Positions 34,533 through 42,485 of a DNA stretch of 64,000 nt are shown here, one piece after another. Source of the DNA: Planococcus sp. ISL-109 (GTDB lineage: Bacteria > Bacillota > Bacilli > Bacillales_A > Planococcaceae); the NCBI RefSeq assembly GCF_018613655.1, contig NZ_JAGGPW010000004.1, forward strand, positions 586,627-650,626, given 5' to 3'. A program made the position numbers and the translations under genes. Position 1 is the stretch's first letter. Each line of letters begins with the position of its first letter. Under the pieces are notes generated by a model, which made no database searches, was not told the origin of the DNA, and worked only from the letters and a program-made list of their open reading frames with translations.

Positions 34533-34757
34533 CTAGGAAAAATAAGGCGACAGCAAAGGGAGCAGGATGGCCCATGTGGCGACAAGCATAGCCGGAACAT
34601 TGGCGCCGGGAAAAACAATGGAAAAATACCAATAATTAATTTCGAGAGAAAATATAAGCGTCAGCAGCGGTCCGATGAAAACCCGGCCTGTTATTTTTGC
34701 GAAAAACACCGAAAAAGCGATAATGACGGCTGGAATGAGGATCAATTGTACGATCAT
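34533..34757 (-). CDS. Small membrane protein, 74 aa
   Basis: A short, strongly hydrophobic protein with two membrane segments (LILIPAVIIAFSVFFA and VPAMLVATWAILLPLL). The ATG at 34757 has no ribosome site. About 45 bases upstream stands AGGAGG, followed by an ATG that reads five codons before TGA; one extra base in ACATTTGAT would explain this, because removing a T joins the two into a single frame. So the visible start may be the result of a frameshift. Function unknown. Confidence 0.55.
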   Translation of the reverse strand: MIVQLILIPAVIIAFSVFFAKITGRVFIGPLLTLIFSLEINYWYFSIVFPGANVPAMLVATWAILLPLLSPYFS

Positions 34758-34888
34758 TACATCAAATGTGTTGAGCCATTGCGTCGGAATGCCTCCTAGG
34801 TCGCACAGTTTAACGGAAAAAACCCGCGTATCCTGATTTTAAACTAACAGAATAATCTGTCAATGGTAATGTGCAGGAAACTCGGCAA

Positions 34889-34921
34889 ATAAAAAAGCCG
34901 GCGCATCAAGCGTCGGCTTTG
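34889..34921 (-). terminator. Terminator of the second msrA
   Basis: Read on the minus strand the stem AAAGCCGACGC/GCGCCGGCTTT is followed by a T run. Confidence 0.82.
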
Positions 34922-35436
34922 TTCCACGCGGCATCCAAAAAAACATCACGCCCAGAAGCTTTGCGGTCCCGTAAATAATGTGTAGGGTGTTTCTTGTAAA
35001 AGTCCTGATGATAGTCTTCTGCGGGGTAGAAGGTTTCGGCATCCAGGATTTTTGTCACGATCGGTTTATCGAACCGATTACTGTCCGCGAGCTTGCGTTT
35101 GGAAGCTTCGGCGAGTTTTCGCTGCTGGGCATTATGGACAAAAATCGCCGGTTGATAAGAGGGGCCCCGATCCTGGAATTGGCCATCGTTATCTGTCGGA
35201 TCGATCTGTTGCCAGAAGATCTCGAGCAGATGCTCATAAGAGAAGACCGCTGGATCAAAGGTGATTTCGACAGCTTCCAAATGGCCGGAATGGCCGTTTT
35301 TCACTTGTTCATAGGCGGGGGTTGCCAAATGGCCGCCGGTATAGCCGGAAATGACTTGTTCGATGCCGTCAAACTGGTCGAATGGCTTGACCATGCACCA
35401 AAAACAACCACCCGCAAATGTCGCTTTTTCAGTCAT
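34906..35436 (-). CDS. Second peptide-methionine (S)-S-oxide reductase, MsrA
   Basis: A 176-residue MsrA, same length as the msrA at 9624-10154 and clearly a paralogue. The catalytic motif AGGCFWCM and SGYTGG are intact; [11 protein letters not shown] and [13 protein letters not shown] match too. It differs by lacking a neighbouring msrB and by its own start region with GGAGGTATT. The two copies diverge in the middle, so this is not a recent duplication. It acts on the S epimer of methionine sulfoxide in proteins. A separate transcription unit implies separate regulation. Confidence 0.95.
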   Translation of the reverse strand: MTEKATFAGGCFWCMVKPFDQFDGIEQVISGYTGGHLATPAYEQVKNGHSGHLEAVEITFDPAVFSYEHLLEIFWQQIDPTDNDGQFQDRGPSYQPAIFVHNAQQRKLAEASKRKLADSNRFDKPIVTKILDAETFYPAEDYHQDFYKKHPTHYLRDRKASGRDVFLDAAWNKADA

Positions 35437-35677
35437 TCTAATACCTCCTCTTTATCACATCAGGGTTGCGTCTATTTTACTTGCCGCTTGCAATCACCGT
35501 CCGCTTTTTGTTCGGGGGCAAGCGTGCAAATAAATCTTGGCGTATATCCTGGGAATAAGAAAAATTTTACCATTTCACCACCGGCTAGACAATAGAAACG
35601 CACTAGCCGGGCGGAAACCTATTGGCGTGTCTATGCGTCTAATCAAGGTGAACAGCTCAGAAAGGAATGTAACCATC

Positions 35678-36622
35678 ATGGAAGAACAATACGAAACGAG
35701 ACAGGCCCGAAAACGCAAACGGTTCCGTCCAAGAGGCAAACTTCTATTATTATTCATTGTTTTGCTGCTCGGAGCGGGAATTTATTTTTTAATCCAATAT
35801 CAGCAAGGACAAAATATTGCAGGGGAAACTGAAATCGAGCCGGAAGAATTCACCGGCGATGACAATAACAGCGGCTATCAAAACATTTTGGTGCTTGGCG
35901 TTGATTCGCGCGGTGAAGCGCAATCACGAACGGATACGATGATGCTGGTGACACATGACCGCGAAAACAATGAAGTGAAGATTACTTCGCTGATGCGCGA
36001 TATTTATGCGGACATCCCCGGCTATCAATCTTATAAATTGAACACAGCTTATTATCTGGGCGGGGTGGAATTGCTCGGTGAAACGATCCGTGAGATGTTC
36101 GGGGTCGAAATCCATAACTATGCACTTGTTGATTTCACCAGCTTCGAGACACTAGTGGACATCGCTGCGCCGGATGGTGTGGAAATCGACGTTGAAAAAG
36201 AAATGTCCGAGAAAATAGGCGTCAGTTTATTGCCGGGCGTGCAAAATTTGAATGGTCAGGAACTGCTTGGCTATGCCCGGTTCCGAGCAGATAGCGAAGG
36301 CGACTTCGGGCGGGTCCGCCGCCAGCAGCAAGTGCTTGCTGCATTAAAAGACGAACTGATCAGTGTTTCTTCCATACCGAAACTGCCGAAGCTTGCCGGA
36401 GCGGCACAAGGCTATGTGCAAACGGATATGGCATTAGTCGACCAAATCAAATTGGCGACGCAACTTGCAACAGGAGGCAGCAATGAAATCGAACGGATGA
36501 CGATTCCGATCGAAGGCGGCTACACAGACGCCACTTACCCTCAGGCAGGAGCTGTACTGGAACTTGATTTGGAGCGTAATCGCCAGGCGCTGGCAGAATT
36601 TTTGTCTCAGCCGCTCGACTAA
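35678..36622 (+). CDS. LytR-CpsA-Psr family wall polymer ligase
   Basis: About 314 residues. A basic N-terminus and a single membrane span (LLLLFIVLLLGAGIYFLI) are followed by an extracellular LCP domain. The phosphate-binding residues are in SRTDTMMLVTHD, SLMRDIYADIPGY and FGRVRRQQQVL, and the domain ends near residue 310. Such enzymes attach teichoic acid or other undecaprenyl-linked polymers to peptidoglycan. ATG 35678 is used because the conserved sequence begins here; AAAGGAATG lies 12 bases upstream. Upstream in-frame ATGs at 35633 and 35537 lack support. Confidence 0.92.
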   Translation: MEEQYETRQARKRKRFRPRGKLLLLFIVLLLGAGIYFLIQYQQGQNIAGETEIEPEEFTGDDNNSGYQNILVLGVDSRGEAQSRTDTMMLVTHDRENNEVKITSLMRDIYADIPGYQSYKLNTAYYLGGVELLGETIREMFGVEIHNYALVDFTSFETLVDIAAPDGVEIDVEKEMSEKIGVSLLPGVQNLNGQELLGYARFRADSEGDFGRVRRQQQVLAALKDELISVSSIPKLPKLAGAAQGYVQTDMALVDQIKLATQLATGGSNEIERMTIPIEGGYTDATYPQAGAVLELDLERNRQALAEFLSQPLD

Positions 36623-36685
36623 TTTATCAGAAAATATGATAAAATATGGATAGAAGCTTACACCTGATAAAAGAAGGGGATTGCC

Positions 36686-37876
36686 ATGCCGCCAGAAGAC
36701 AATAGACCGCCGTTTTTCGCTACGAATTACATCCGCTTTCTCGGCGGACGGAATACACTTTATACCTTAATCGTGTTGTTGATGCTTGGCTTCGTGGTGT
36801 TTATATTCCGCGAAGTGTCTTTTATCTTCAACCCGCTCAGCGTCTTTATGAAAACGGTCGTCTTGCCGGTTATCCTCGCGCTGATTTTTTATTATTTGTT
36901 GCGGCCGGTCTTGCGCTTGCTTGAGCGCTTTAAAGTACCGAGAATCTGGGGAATACTCATCATCTTTTTCGGTGGCATCGGGTTGTTGACCTTGCTGAGC
37001 GTATTGGTATTCCCATTTTTGAGAGATCAGTTCCAGAACATGATCGAGGAATTCCCGGACTATTTTATGCGCCTATTAAATAATATAGACCAATTTCTCC
37101 GGACTTCCTTTATCGGCGATTACTATACGGAATCCAGTTTCAATATCGAAGCGCTGATCGCCACCTTGCCGACGAATATTGCAGAGACGCTGCAAGAAAC
37201 CGTAACAGGCATCATCACACGAGTCACCGGCTGGATTTCCACCATTACCGGGGTCATTCTGTCCATCGTCATCGTCCCGTTCATTCTCTTTTATTTATTG
37301 AAAGACGGCGACAAGTTGCCGGACTATTTCCTGAAACTATTGCCACCGAGATTTCGTGAAGATACGAAAGAGGTATTGAAAGAAGCTGATCAGCAATTGG
37401 GTGCTTATATTCAGGGCCAGTTGATCGTCGCCTTTTGCATTGGGGTCATGGTCTATGTCGGATTTTTGATCATCGGCATGGATTATGCACTGCTGTTGGG
37501 TGCGCTGGCGATGATGACGAGCATCGTTCCGTATATCGGCCCGGCCATCGCAATCACGCCGGCTGCCATCATCGCGCTTGTCACATCACCGTTCATGCTT
37601 GTGAAACTGGCGATCGTCTGGACTGTTGTGCAGGTTGTAGAAGGCAATTTGATTTCTCCTCAAGTGATGGGGAAAACGATGTACATCCATCCCGTAACGA
37701 TTATTTTTGTGCTTTTGACCGCCGGTTCCTTATTCGGCGTCGTCGGGGTCATTCTAGGTATCCCGATGTATGCATTGCTGCGCGTTATTATCAGTCATAT
37801 GTATAAACTATTCAAACGGCGCTATAATCGCTATGAAACGGATTTGGATAAGCAATACGATTACACAGAGCGATAA
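36686..37876 (+). CDS. AI-2E family transporter
   Basis: A 396-residue polytopic membrane protein with about eight spans. The C-terminal conserved blocks MMTSIVPYIGPAIAI, GNLISPQVMGKTMYIHP and LGIPMYALLRVIISH are the family signature. Members include quorum-signal exporters and sodium-proton antiporters; the substrate cannot be inferred here. The ATG follows AAGAAGGGGAT. It lies 63 bases after the LCP gene. Confidence 0.88.
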   Translation: MPPEDNRPPFFATNYIRFLGGRNTLYTLIVLLMLGFVVFIFREVSFIFNPLSVFMKTVVLPVILALIFYYLLRPVLRLLERFKVPRIWGILIIFFGGIGLLTLLSVLVFPFLRDQFQNMIEEFPDYFMRLLNNIDQFLRTSFIGDYYTESSFNIEALIATLPTNIAETLQETVTGIITRVTGWISTITGVILSIVIVPFILFYLLKDGDKLPDYFLKLLPPRFREDTKEVLKEADQQLGAYIQGQLIVAFCIGVMVYVGFLIIGMDYALLLGALAMMTSIVPYIGPAIAITPAAIIALVTSPFMLVKLAIVWTVVQVVEGNLISPQVMGKTMYIHPVTIIFVLLTAGSLFGVVGVILGIPMYALLRVIISHMYKLFKRRYNRYETDLDKQYDYTER

Positions 37877-37943
37877 AATTCCAGTTTAACGGCTGGCTGT
37901 AAGTGGTATGGAAGATTATCATATGTTGGGGGTATCTAGTTAT

Positions 37944-38366
37944 ATGAAATTCAAAGATTTTTTATCTTCTATCGGCATCGGTTCGATAAAAGTGGATACA
38001 GTAGTGGAGAGGCCGAACCTAGAGGAGGGAGAAACATTGAACGGCACCGTCTATTTAGACGGAGGCAGTGGGGACCAGGAAATCGATTATATCGAGTTGC
38101 TAGTGGTCCGTTTAGTCGAGGATTACCGCGAAGACAGCGATTTCGATTTCTACGAAACGCCGGTGGCGAAGCAAAGCCTCGAATTTGCCGGTTCCGTCAA
38201 ATCGAAGAATACGGTGATGCAGCAATTTGAAATCGTGCCGGACGAACGTTGGGAGCTGGAAAATCCGAACGCTAAATTGATCTTGCGGACAGTTGTCCAT
38301 GTGAAAAATGGGGTCAACGTACAAGATGAAGACGAAATTACGTACGGAAAAATCGGGAATTCTTAA
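37944..38366 (+). CDS. Spo0M-like arrestin-fold protein, single domain
   Basis: About 140 residues. The start FKDFLSSIGIGSIKVDT is that of Spo0M proteins, which control sporulation and motility in Bacillus and have two arrestin-like beta-sandwich domains of about 258 residues in total. Only the first domain is present here, and no continuation is found in other frames after the stop. Planococcaceae often lack full sporulation, so a shortened form may be normal. ATG 37944 aligns with the family start; GGGGGT lies 11 bases before it. A long bidirectional terminator follows. Confidence 0.7.
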   Translation: MKFKDFLSSIGIGSIKVDTVVERPNLEEGETLNGTVYLDGGSGDQEIDYIELLVVRLVEDYREDSDFDFYETPVAKQSLEFAGSVKSKNTVMQQFEIVPDERWELENPNAKLILRTVVHVKNGVNVQDEDEITYGKIGNS

Positions 38367-38407
38367 AGTTTCTGATTTTTTATTCATCATAATAATATTA
38401 TGTAAAC

Positions 38408-38457
38408 AAAAACCTGTTCAGCGAATGTACTTTCCATTCGCTGAACAGGTTTTTCTG
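38408..38457. terminator. Bidirectional terminator with 20-bp stem
   Basis: Arms 38408-38427 and 38435-38454 are perfectly complementary (AAAAACCTGTTCAGCGAATG). A and T runs on both sides serve the Spo0M-like gene and ykoC. Confidence 0.92.
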
Positions 38458-39213
38458 TTAGAAATCCAAAAATTCAATGCTGCAGCACAGCGCCAACACA
38501 ATACCGAACAAAGCGGTCAGCACATAATCCATGCGGGTGATGGTCAGCTGCTCATAAAAGGCCGTTCGGGGTTCTCCGGTAAATCCCCGTGCTTCCATCG
38601 CAAACGCCGCGCGCTCCGCTTTGCGTACAGCACCGGCAAGTAGGGGGATGAACAGTCGGCGCATGGCCAATAGCCGGTTCCACCAATGCTTGTCGATTTC
38701 CGCACCCCGCAGGCGATGAGCTTGTTGAATTTGTTCCAGTTCGGCTTTCAAAACCGGCAGGAATTGATAACTGACCATCAAGCTATAGGCCAGTTTCGGC
38801 GACAGCTTCCATTGCTGCATCAAACTTTGGATAAAGCGCACCGGGTCTGTCGTCAAAGCAAACAGTAAGGACAGGCTGGAAAACGCCAGCACACGGAGCG
38901 ACAGCGACCAGGCATGTGCCCAGTTTTGTTCCGTTATTTCAATCGGGCCATAACTCCATAGGATCGGTCCTCCTGTATCGGCCCCAAACACCAACGTGGT
39001 CCATAAATAGCCGAAAGCACCGAAGAAAAACGGCAGCATGAACAATAGCCAAAGCTTCCAATTGATGCGGCTGAACAATAACTGCAAGGCAATCACGCTA
39101 AGGAAAAACAACAGTGGCGTCCAAGGGTTGAAGAAAAACGCCAGAACCAGCATGGACACCGTTACCGCAAGGAATTTCATGGATGGGTTCATATTATGCA
39201 AAATCTGTCGCAT
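38458..39213 (-). CDS. ykoC: ECF transporter T component, YkoC-like
   Basis: About 251 residues with five membrane spans, the transmembrane coupling subunit of an ECF importer. The two cytoplasmic coupling motifs are visible as AHRLRGAE and AMEARGFTG, each with the family's A-R-G type core. The start is placed at ATG 39213, which overlaps the ykoD stop by 20 bases; further upstream ATGs lie inside ykoD. It is the last gene of the TPP-controlled operon ykoFEDC, where it links the ATPases to the YkoE substrate protein. Confidence 0.9.
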   Translation of the reverse strand: MRQILHNMNPSMKFLAVTVSMLVLAFFFNPWTPLLFFLSVIALQLLFSRINWKLWLLFMLPFFFGAFGYLWTTLVFGADTGGPILWSYGPIEITEQNWAHAWSLSLRVLAFSSLSLLFALTTDPVRFIQSLMQQWKLSPKLAYSLMVSYQFLPVLKAELEQIQQAHRLRGAEIDKHWWNRLLAMRRLFIPLLAGAVRKAERAAFAMEARGFTGEPRTAFYEQLTITRMDYVLTALFGIVLALCCSIEFLDF

Positions 39214-40630
39214 AAGCATTCCTTCCTTTCGGTGCGAGCAAGCGGTGTTCATGCAATAATTCATCATTTCCCCACAGCGCATCCGGGTCGAAAACCCCTG
39301 TCAGCGTACCGTCTTTCATGAGCAAAATGGAATCGGCAATGCTGGCGGCAAAATTCATATCGTGTGTGACGATCACAGCAGTGCAGCCATCTTTTGCGCG
39401 CGCATCGATCAGCTCGTAAAGTTCTTTCAACGCCTGTTCGTCTTGCCCAGCCGTCGGTTCATCGAGCAGCAGGACCTTGCGTTTATCGGCAAGCATTGCG
39501 CCGATTGCGACGCGGCGCTTCTGGCCGTGGCTGATGGAGAAAGGGTGGGCATGAGCAATCGGTTGCAGGAAAAGGCCGTTCATCAAACGGTCCATTTCCG
39601 CTGGAGAGGATTTACCGGAAAAGGCAAGTTCGTCCGTTACGTTTTTCGTTAAAAACAATTGCTCAGGAGATTGCGGCACGTATCCTGCTGGGTCGCCTCG
39701 AACGGTTCCGTTGGGTGGCCTGTAAATGCCGCATAATGCTTTTAGCAAGGTGGATTTCCCGCAGCCGTTCGGTCCTGCGACAACCGCTACTTGCCCGGCT
39801 GCAAGCGAAAGCGACACTGCGGAAATCAATTGTTTGCCGCTTTTTTCGATCATCAATTGTTCAGCGGTCAACAGGGTGTCATGTCGCTTTGTATGTTGTC
39901 GTTTCTTAAAGGGAATAGGTAATGTCGCCGCAAATGCTCTGTCCTTATCGATGCAACCATCCGCATTCAATGCGATTTCGCGGTCAAAAAACGAACCCCA
40001 TAGCTCCAGCTTATGTTCTACGGCGATGATGGTCAGCTTACGCTGAGACTGCAAGGCGTCGAGCCACGAGACGAATTCCATTGCGGTCAGTGGATCCAAG
40101 TGGGTGAGCGGTTCGTCCAGCAGCAGGCATTTCGGCTCCATGATCAATGCGCATGCAGTCGCGACACGCTGCTTCCAGCCACCTGATAAAGTTTGGATGA
40201 CGCGATGGCGGTGTGCCTCCAATCCCGTCATCAATAGGATATCGTCGATGCGCGCTTGCATGTCTTCATGCGGAGTGTGGAGGTTCTCTAATGTGAAAGC
40301 CAACTCTTCTTCTACTGTAGGCATGCAAAATTGGGCGTCTGGATCCTGAAAGACAGTGGCGACTGTCTGGTTGATTTCCCCCGGTGCGTAATAACCGGAT
40401 CGCTTGCCGTAAATGTCGAGTGTGCCGGATACTGTGCCGTCGCAATTTGCGGGATACAACCGGTTCAACAAATAGAGCAGGGAAGATTTCCCGCAGCCGC
40501 TCGGCCCGGTGATGACGACACGCTGTCCTTCCTCGATGGCTACATCGAGGTGATTCAATGTCGCATCCGCTGTGTCCGGATAGCAGAAGCTGAAATCTTC
40601 TAAAACAAAAACCTGATTACACACCGGCAT
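39194..40630 (-). CDS. ykoD: ECF transporter fused ATPase, YkoD-like
   Basis: A 478-residue protein with two ABC ATPase domains in one chain. NBD1 has GPSGCGKSS, signature LSGGWKQR and CLLLDEPLTHLD; NBD2 has GPNGCGKST, signature ISHGQKRR (His where Gly is usual) and VLLLDEPTAGQD. It powers uptake of thiamine precursor by the ECF complex formed with YkoC and YkoE. The start is taken as ATG 40630, overlapping the end of ykoE by 14 bases; a 9-codon extension to 40657 is possible but has no ribosome site. Confidence 0.92.
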   Translation of the reverse strand: MPVCNQVFVLEDFSFCYPDTADATLNHLDVAIEEGQRVVITGPSGCGKSSLLYLLNRLYPANCDGTVSGTLDIYGKRSGYYAPGEINQTVATVFQDPDAQFCMPTVEEELAFTLENLHTPHEDMQARIDDILLMTGLEAHRHRVIQTLSGGWKQRVATACALIMEPKCLLLDEPLTHLDPLTAMEFVSWLDALQSQRKLTIIAVEHKLELWGSFFDREIALNADGCIDKDRAFAATLPIPFKKRQHTKRHDTLLTAEQLMIEKSGKQLISAVSLSLAAGQVAVVAGPNGCGKSTLLKALCGIYRPPNGTVRGDPAGYVPQSPEQLFLTKNVTDELAFSGKSSPAEMDRLMNGLFLQPIAHAHPFSISHGQKRRVAIGAMLADKRKVLLLDEPTAGQDEQALKELYELIDARAKDGCTAVIVTHDMNFAASIADSILLMKDGTLTGVFDPDALWGNDELLHEHRLLAPKGRNAYATDFA

Positions 40631-41198
40631 CGTTCTTTTCGGTACGGGCAATCGCATAGCCCCTCAGCGAACCAGTCGCAAGCAAGCCGTCAGCGATATA
40701 TTTACCGCCGATACCGGCAATGATGGCGCCGCTCAGCACGCGCAAAGTGAACATCAATGCGACAAACGATGGATCGAGTGCCGCATAACCGGATAGAAAA
40801 TAGCCGTACACAAAACTGAATACACCGGCCAAAGCGCCGGCAAGCATCAATACCCCCACATGGAAATGCCGGTAGCGGGTCATGGCGAACGCTGCTTCAG
40901 CACCAAGCCCTTGGATGATGCCGGACAAAATGAGGCGAGGGCCGACCGCGTTGCCGAGCATCACTTCAATGGTCGCAGCCAAAGTTTCCGGCAGAAGTGC
41001 GGCGCCCGGTTTGCGGATGATATACATGCAGATGATTGAGACGATAAACCAAATGCCGAACATCCACTCATAGGCGAGCGGCCCGATGATTCCTGCCCAA
41101 AAATTGCCGATATGGAGAAAAACCAAATAAACAATGCCAAAAACGACGCCGAATAAGGACATTAGGACGATTTCTTTTAATTTCCACGATTTAAGCAT
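40617..41198 (-). CDS. ykoE: ECF transporter S component, YkoE-like
   Basis: About 193 residues with six membrane spans, the substrate-binding membrane protein of the ECF complex. The sequence (VVFGIVYLVFLHIGNFW, AATIEVMLGNAVGPRL, IIQGLGAEAAFA) matches YkoE, thought to carry hydroxymethylpyrimidine or a thiamine-related compound. ATG 41198 overlaps the stop of ykoF and has GGGTGAG upstream; an ATG at 41207 is possible. It stands second in the riboswitch operon ykoF-E-D-C. Confidence 0.92.
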   Translation of the reverse strand: MLKSWKLKEIVLMSLFGVVFGIVYLVFLHIGNFWAGIIGPLAYEWMFGIWFIVSIICMYIIRKPGAALLPETLAATIEVMLGNAVGPRLILSGIIQGLGAEAAFAMTRYRHFHVGVLMLAGALAGVFSFVYGYFLSGYAALDPSFVALMFTLRVLSGAIIAGIGGKYIADGLLATGSLRGYAIARTEKNDAGV

Positions 41199-41790
41199 GA
41201 TTCTCACCCGTGTGCGACGGGCTGTTGATGCTCATCGAAACCGTCATCACGAGATGCGGGTGTTCGTCCGTGCGGGCATTTGCGAAGCTTTCTTCATAAA
41301 ATGCGAAGACATCGTGGATATCGCCGTGGATGCCGCTTGCGTAATGCATCGAATCGTTCCAGACGCCGTGTTTTTTCGCTCTTTCCACTTCACGGTAAAT
41401 GAGCGGCATATAATCCGGGTTGTTCATCGGATAGAGGGCGAACTGAGACGACACATATTGAGCTGCCGCATCCGTATTGGCCAATTCGTCTCCGACTTCC
41501 AAATTATTGTCGCCTTCCGTATCTCCCGGACAGCCGATCGAAAACGTACCGGACAGCGCAATATGCTCTTTTGTCTTCGCCGCATGCAGCGCCAGTGCTT
41601 TGGCGACGTTGAAGACATGGTGTTGTTTACCGCGGATCACCGTAGACACATCATCTGTCTGCATCCAGATATTCGATGTGTTGGTTTCTTTTAACGCTCC
41701 TTTAATGATTTGGATGAAGTTACCGCTCATCGGATGCATCGAAAAACGAAAGCCGACGATCGGGCTCGTGCCGCAAAAAATAGGTTCCAC
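41191..41790 (-). CDS. ykoF: Thiamine/HMP-binding protein YkoF
   Basis: A 199-residue soluble protein of the YkoF family, built from two ferredoxin-like (ACT-type) repeats that bind thiamine or hydroxymethylpyrimidine. Repeats correspond to about residues 8-95 (IVGFRFSMHPMSGNF) and 105-190. It lies first after the riboswitch. The ATG follows TAGGAGGAATT. The first eight residues include one cysteine of unknown role. It may hand the vitamin precursor to, or regulate, the ECF importer encoded behind it. Confidence 0.93.
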   Translation of the reverse strand: MEPIFCGTSPIVGFRFSMHPMSGNFIQIIKGALKETNTSNIWMQTDDVSTVIRGKQHHVFNVAKALALHAAKTKEHIALSGTFSIGCPGDTEGDNNLEVGDELANTDAAAQYVSSQFALYPMNNPDYMPLIYREVERAKKHGVWNDSMHYASGIHGDIHDVFAFYEESFANARTDEHPHLVMTVSMSINSPSHTGENHA

Positions 41791-41813
41791 TTAAATTCCT
41801 CCTAAAAATGTGC

Positions 41814-41848
41814 ACAAAAAAAGCCGCATCCGTGAAGATGCAGCCACT
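41814..41848 (-). terminator. Terminator of the TPP riboswitch expression platform
   Basis: On the minus strand GGCTGCATC/GGATGCGGC pair around a short loop and are followed by a T run, just before ykoF. The stem can form when the aptamer is occupied. Confidence 0.8.
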
Positions 41849-41886
41849 GTCCCAAATCAATTCAAAGTTTCGTTTTGGAAAGTCAC

Positions 41887-41977
41887 CGCACTTCCTCACG
41901 CAGGTCCTAACCTGTTCGAGTCATAAGGGATCGGAGCAAAAGCTCTCATCTCAGCAAAAATATGCACCCCTAGTGCA
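41887..41977 (-). promoter_or_regulatory. TPP riboswitch aptamer (THI element)
   Basis: Read on the minus strand, the conserved landmarks occur in order: CTAGGGGTGC, GCTGAGAT, ATCCCTTATGA, GAACAGG and CCTGCGTGAGGAAGTG, with GCAC/GTGC closing ends. This fits the THI-box consensus well. It lies upstream of ykoFEDC and is followed by a terminator, so thiamine pyrophosphate should switch the operon off. I am confident from the motif order. Confidence 0.93.
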
Positions 41978-42000
41978 GAAAACGCTATGCTTTTTTAGTG

Positions 42001-42050
42001 TCGGGTTGACCCGATGGCTTTAGTCTAGAGCAAGGACTTCGTGAAGTAAA
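42001..42050 (-). promoter_or_regulatory. Promoter of the ykoFEDC operon with palindrome at the start site
   Basis: On the minus strand TTTACT (42045-42050) and TAGACT (42022-42027) have a 17-base spacer. At 42001-42014 the palindrome TCGGGTTGACCCGA covers the probable start of transcription; it may be an operator or a 5' RNA stem. Confidence 0.4.
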
Positions 42051-42157
42051 GTATTTTTAGATTTTTTGACGATCTAGTGAACTTCTCTTGAATGAAGTAT
42101 ATACGCTGCTGAAACGGGTAATGAAGAAGAGTCACTTATTTTTAGGAGGAATTCATC

Positions 42158-42358
42158 ATGGCACAAGTTAAAAAGTACCGCGTCGTCTATCATCTAGGGG
42201 GCGGAGCAGAAGCGGCAATCGTTGTTGAAGCCGGAAGCCCGAAAGAAGCAGCAAGTGGACTGGATTCAGACAGCCTGTTGGAATTCACTGGAGAAAACAA
42301 TACATTTTTCCAATTCAGAATGAATGAAGTGAAAATGGTCAGCACTACGGAAGTTTAA
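42158..42358 (+). CDS. Small hypothetical protein, 66 aa
   Basis: A 66-residue soluble protein (start MAQVKKYRVVYHLGGGAEAA) with an ideal ribosome site TAGGAGGAATT ahead of the ATG. The composition suggests a small alpha-beta domain. I do not recognise the family. Three palindromes follow at 42365-42451, then a terminator. Codon use matches neighbours. Confidence 0.75.
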   Translation: MAQVKKYRVVYHLGGGAEAAIVVEAGSPKEAASGLDSDSLLEFTGENNTFFQFRMNEVKMVSTTEV

Positions 42359-42364
42359 TTGGGT

Positions 42365-42451
42365 AGTTATTCGTATGAATAACTGGCGAATAATGGTTGA
42401 ATTGAATAAATTTTATTCACGCTGTTAATAGGGATGAATAAATTCTATTCA
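42365..42451. repeat. Three tandem palindromes, ATTC/GAAT arms
   Basis: AGTTATTCGTATGAATAACT (42365-42384, perfect), TGAATAAATTTTATTCA (42403-42419, perfect) and TGAATAAATTCTATTCA (42435-42451, one change) follow each other. The two 17-base copies are 32 bases apart, about three helical turns. They lie between the small gene and a terminator. They may be protein-binding sites or RNA stems. Confidence 0.55.
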
Positions 42452-42485
42452 AAAGCTCTGCGGAATTTTTCTGCAGAGCTTTTTA
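42451..42485. terminator. Bidirectional terminator
   Basis: The stem AAAAGCTCTGC/GCAGAGCTTTT with an A-rich loop; it serves the small gene and selO. Confidence 0.85.
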
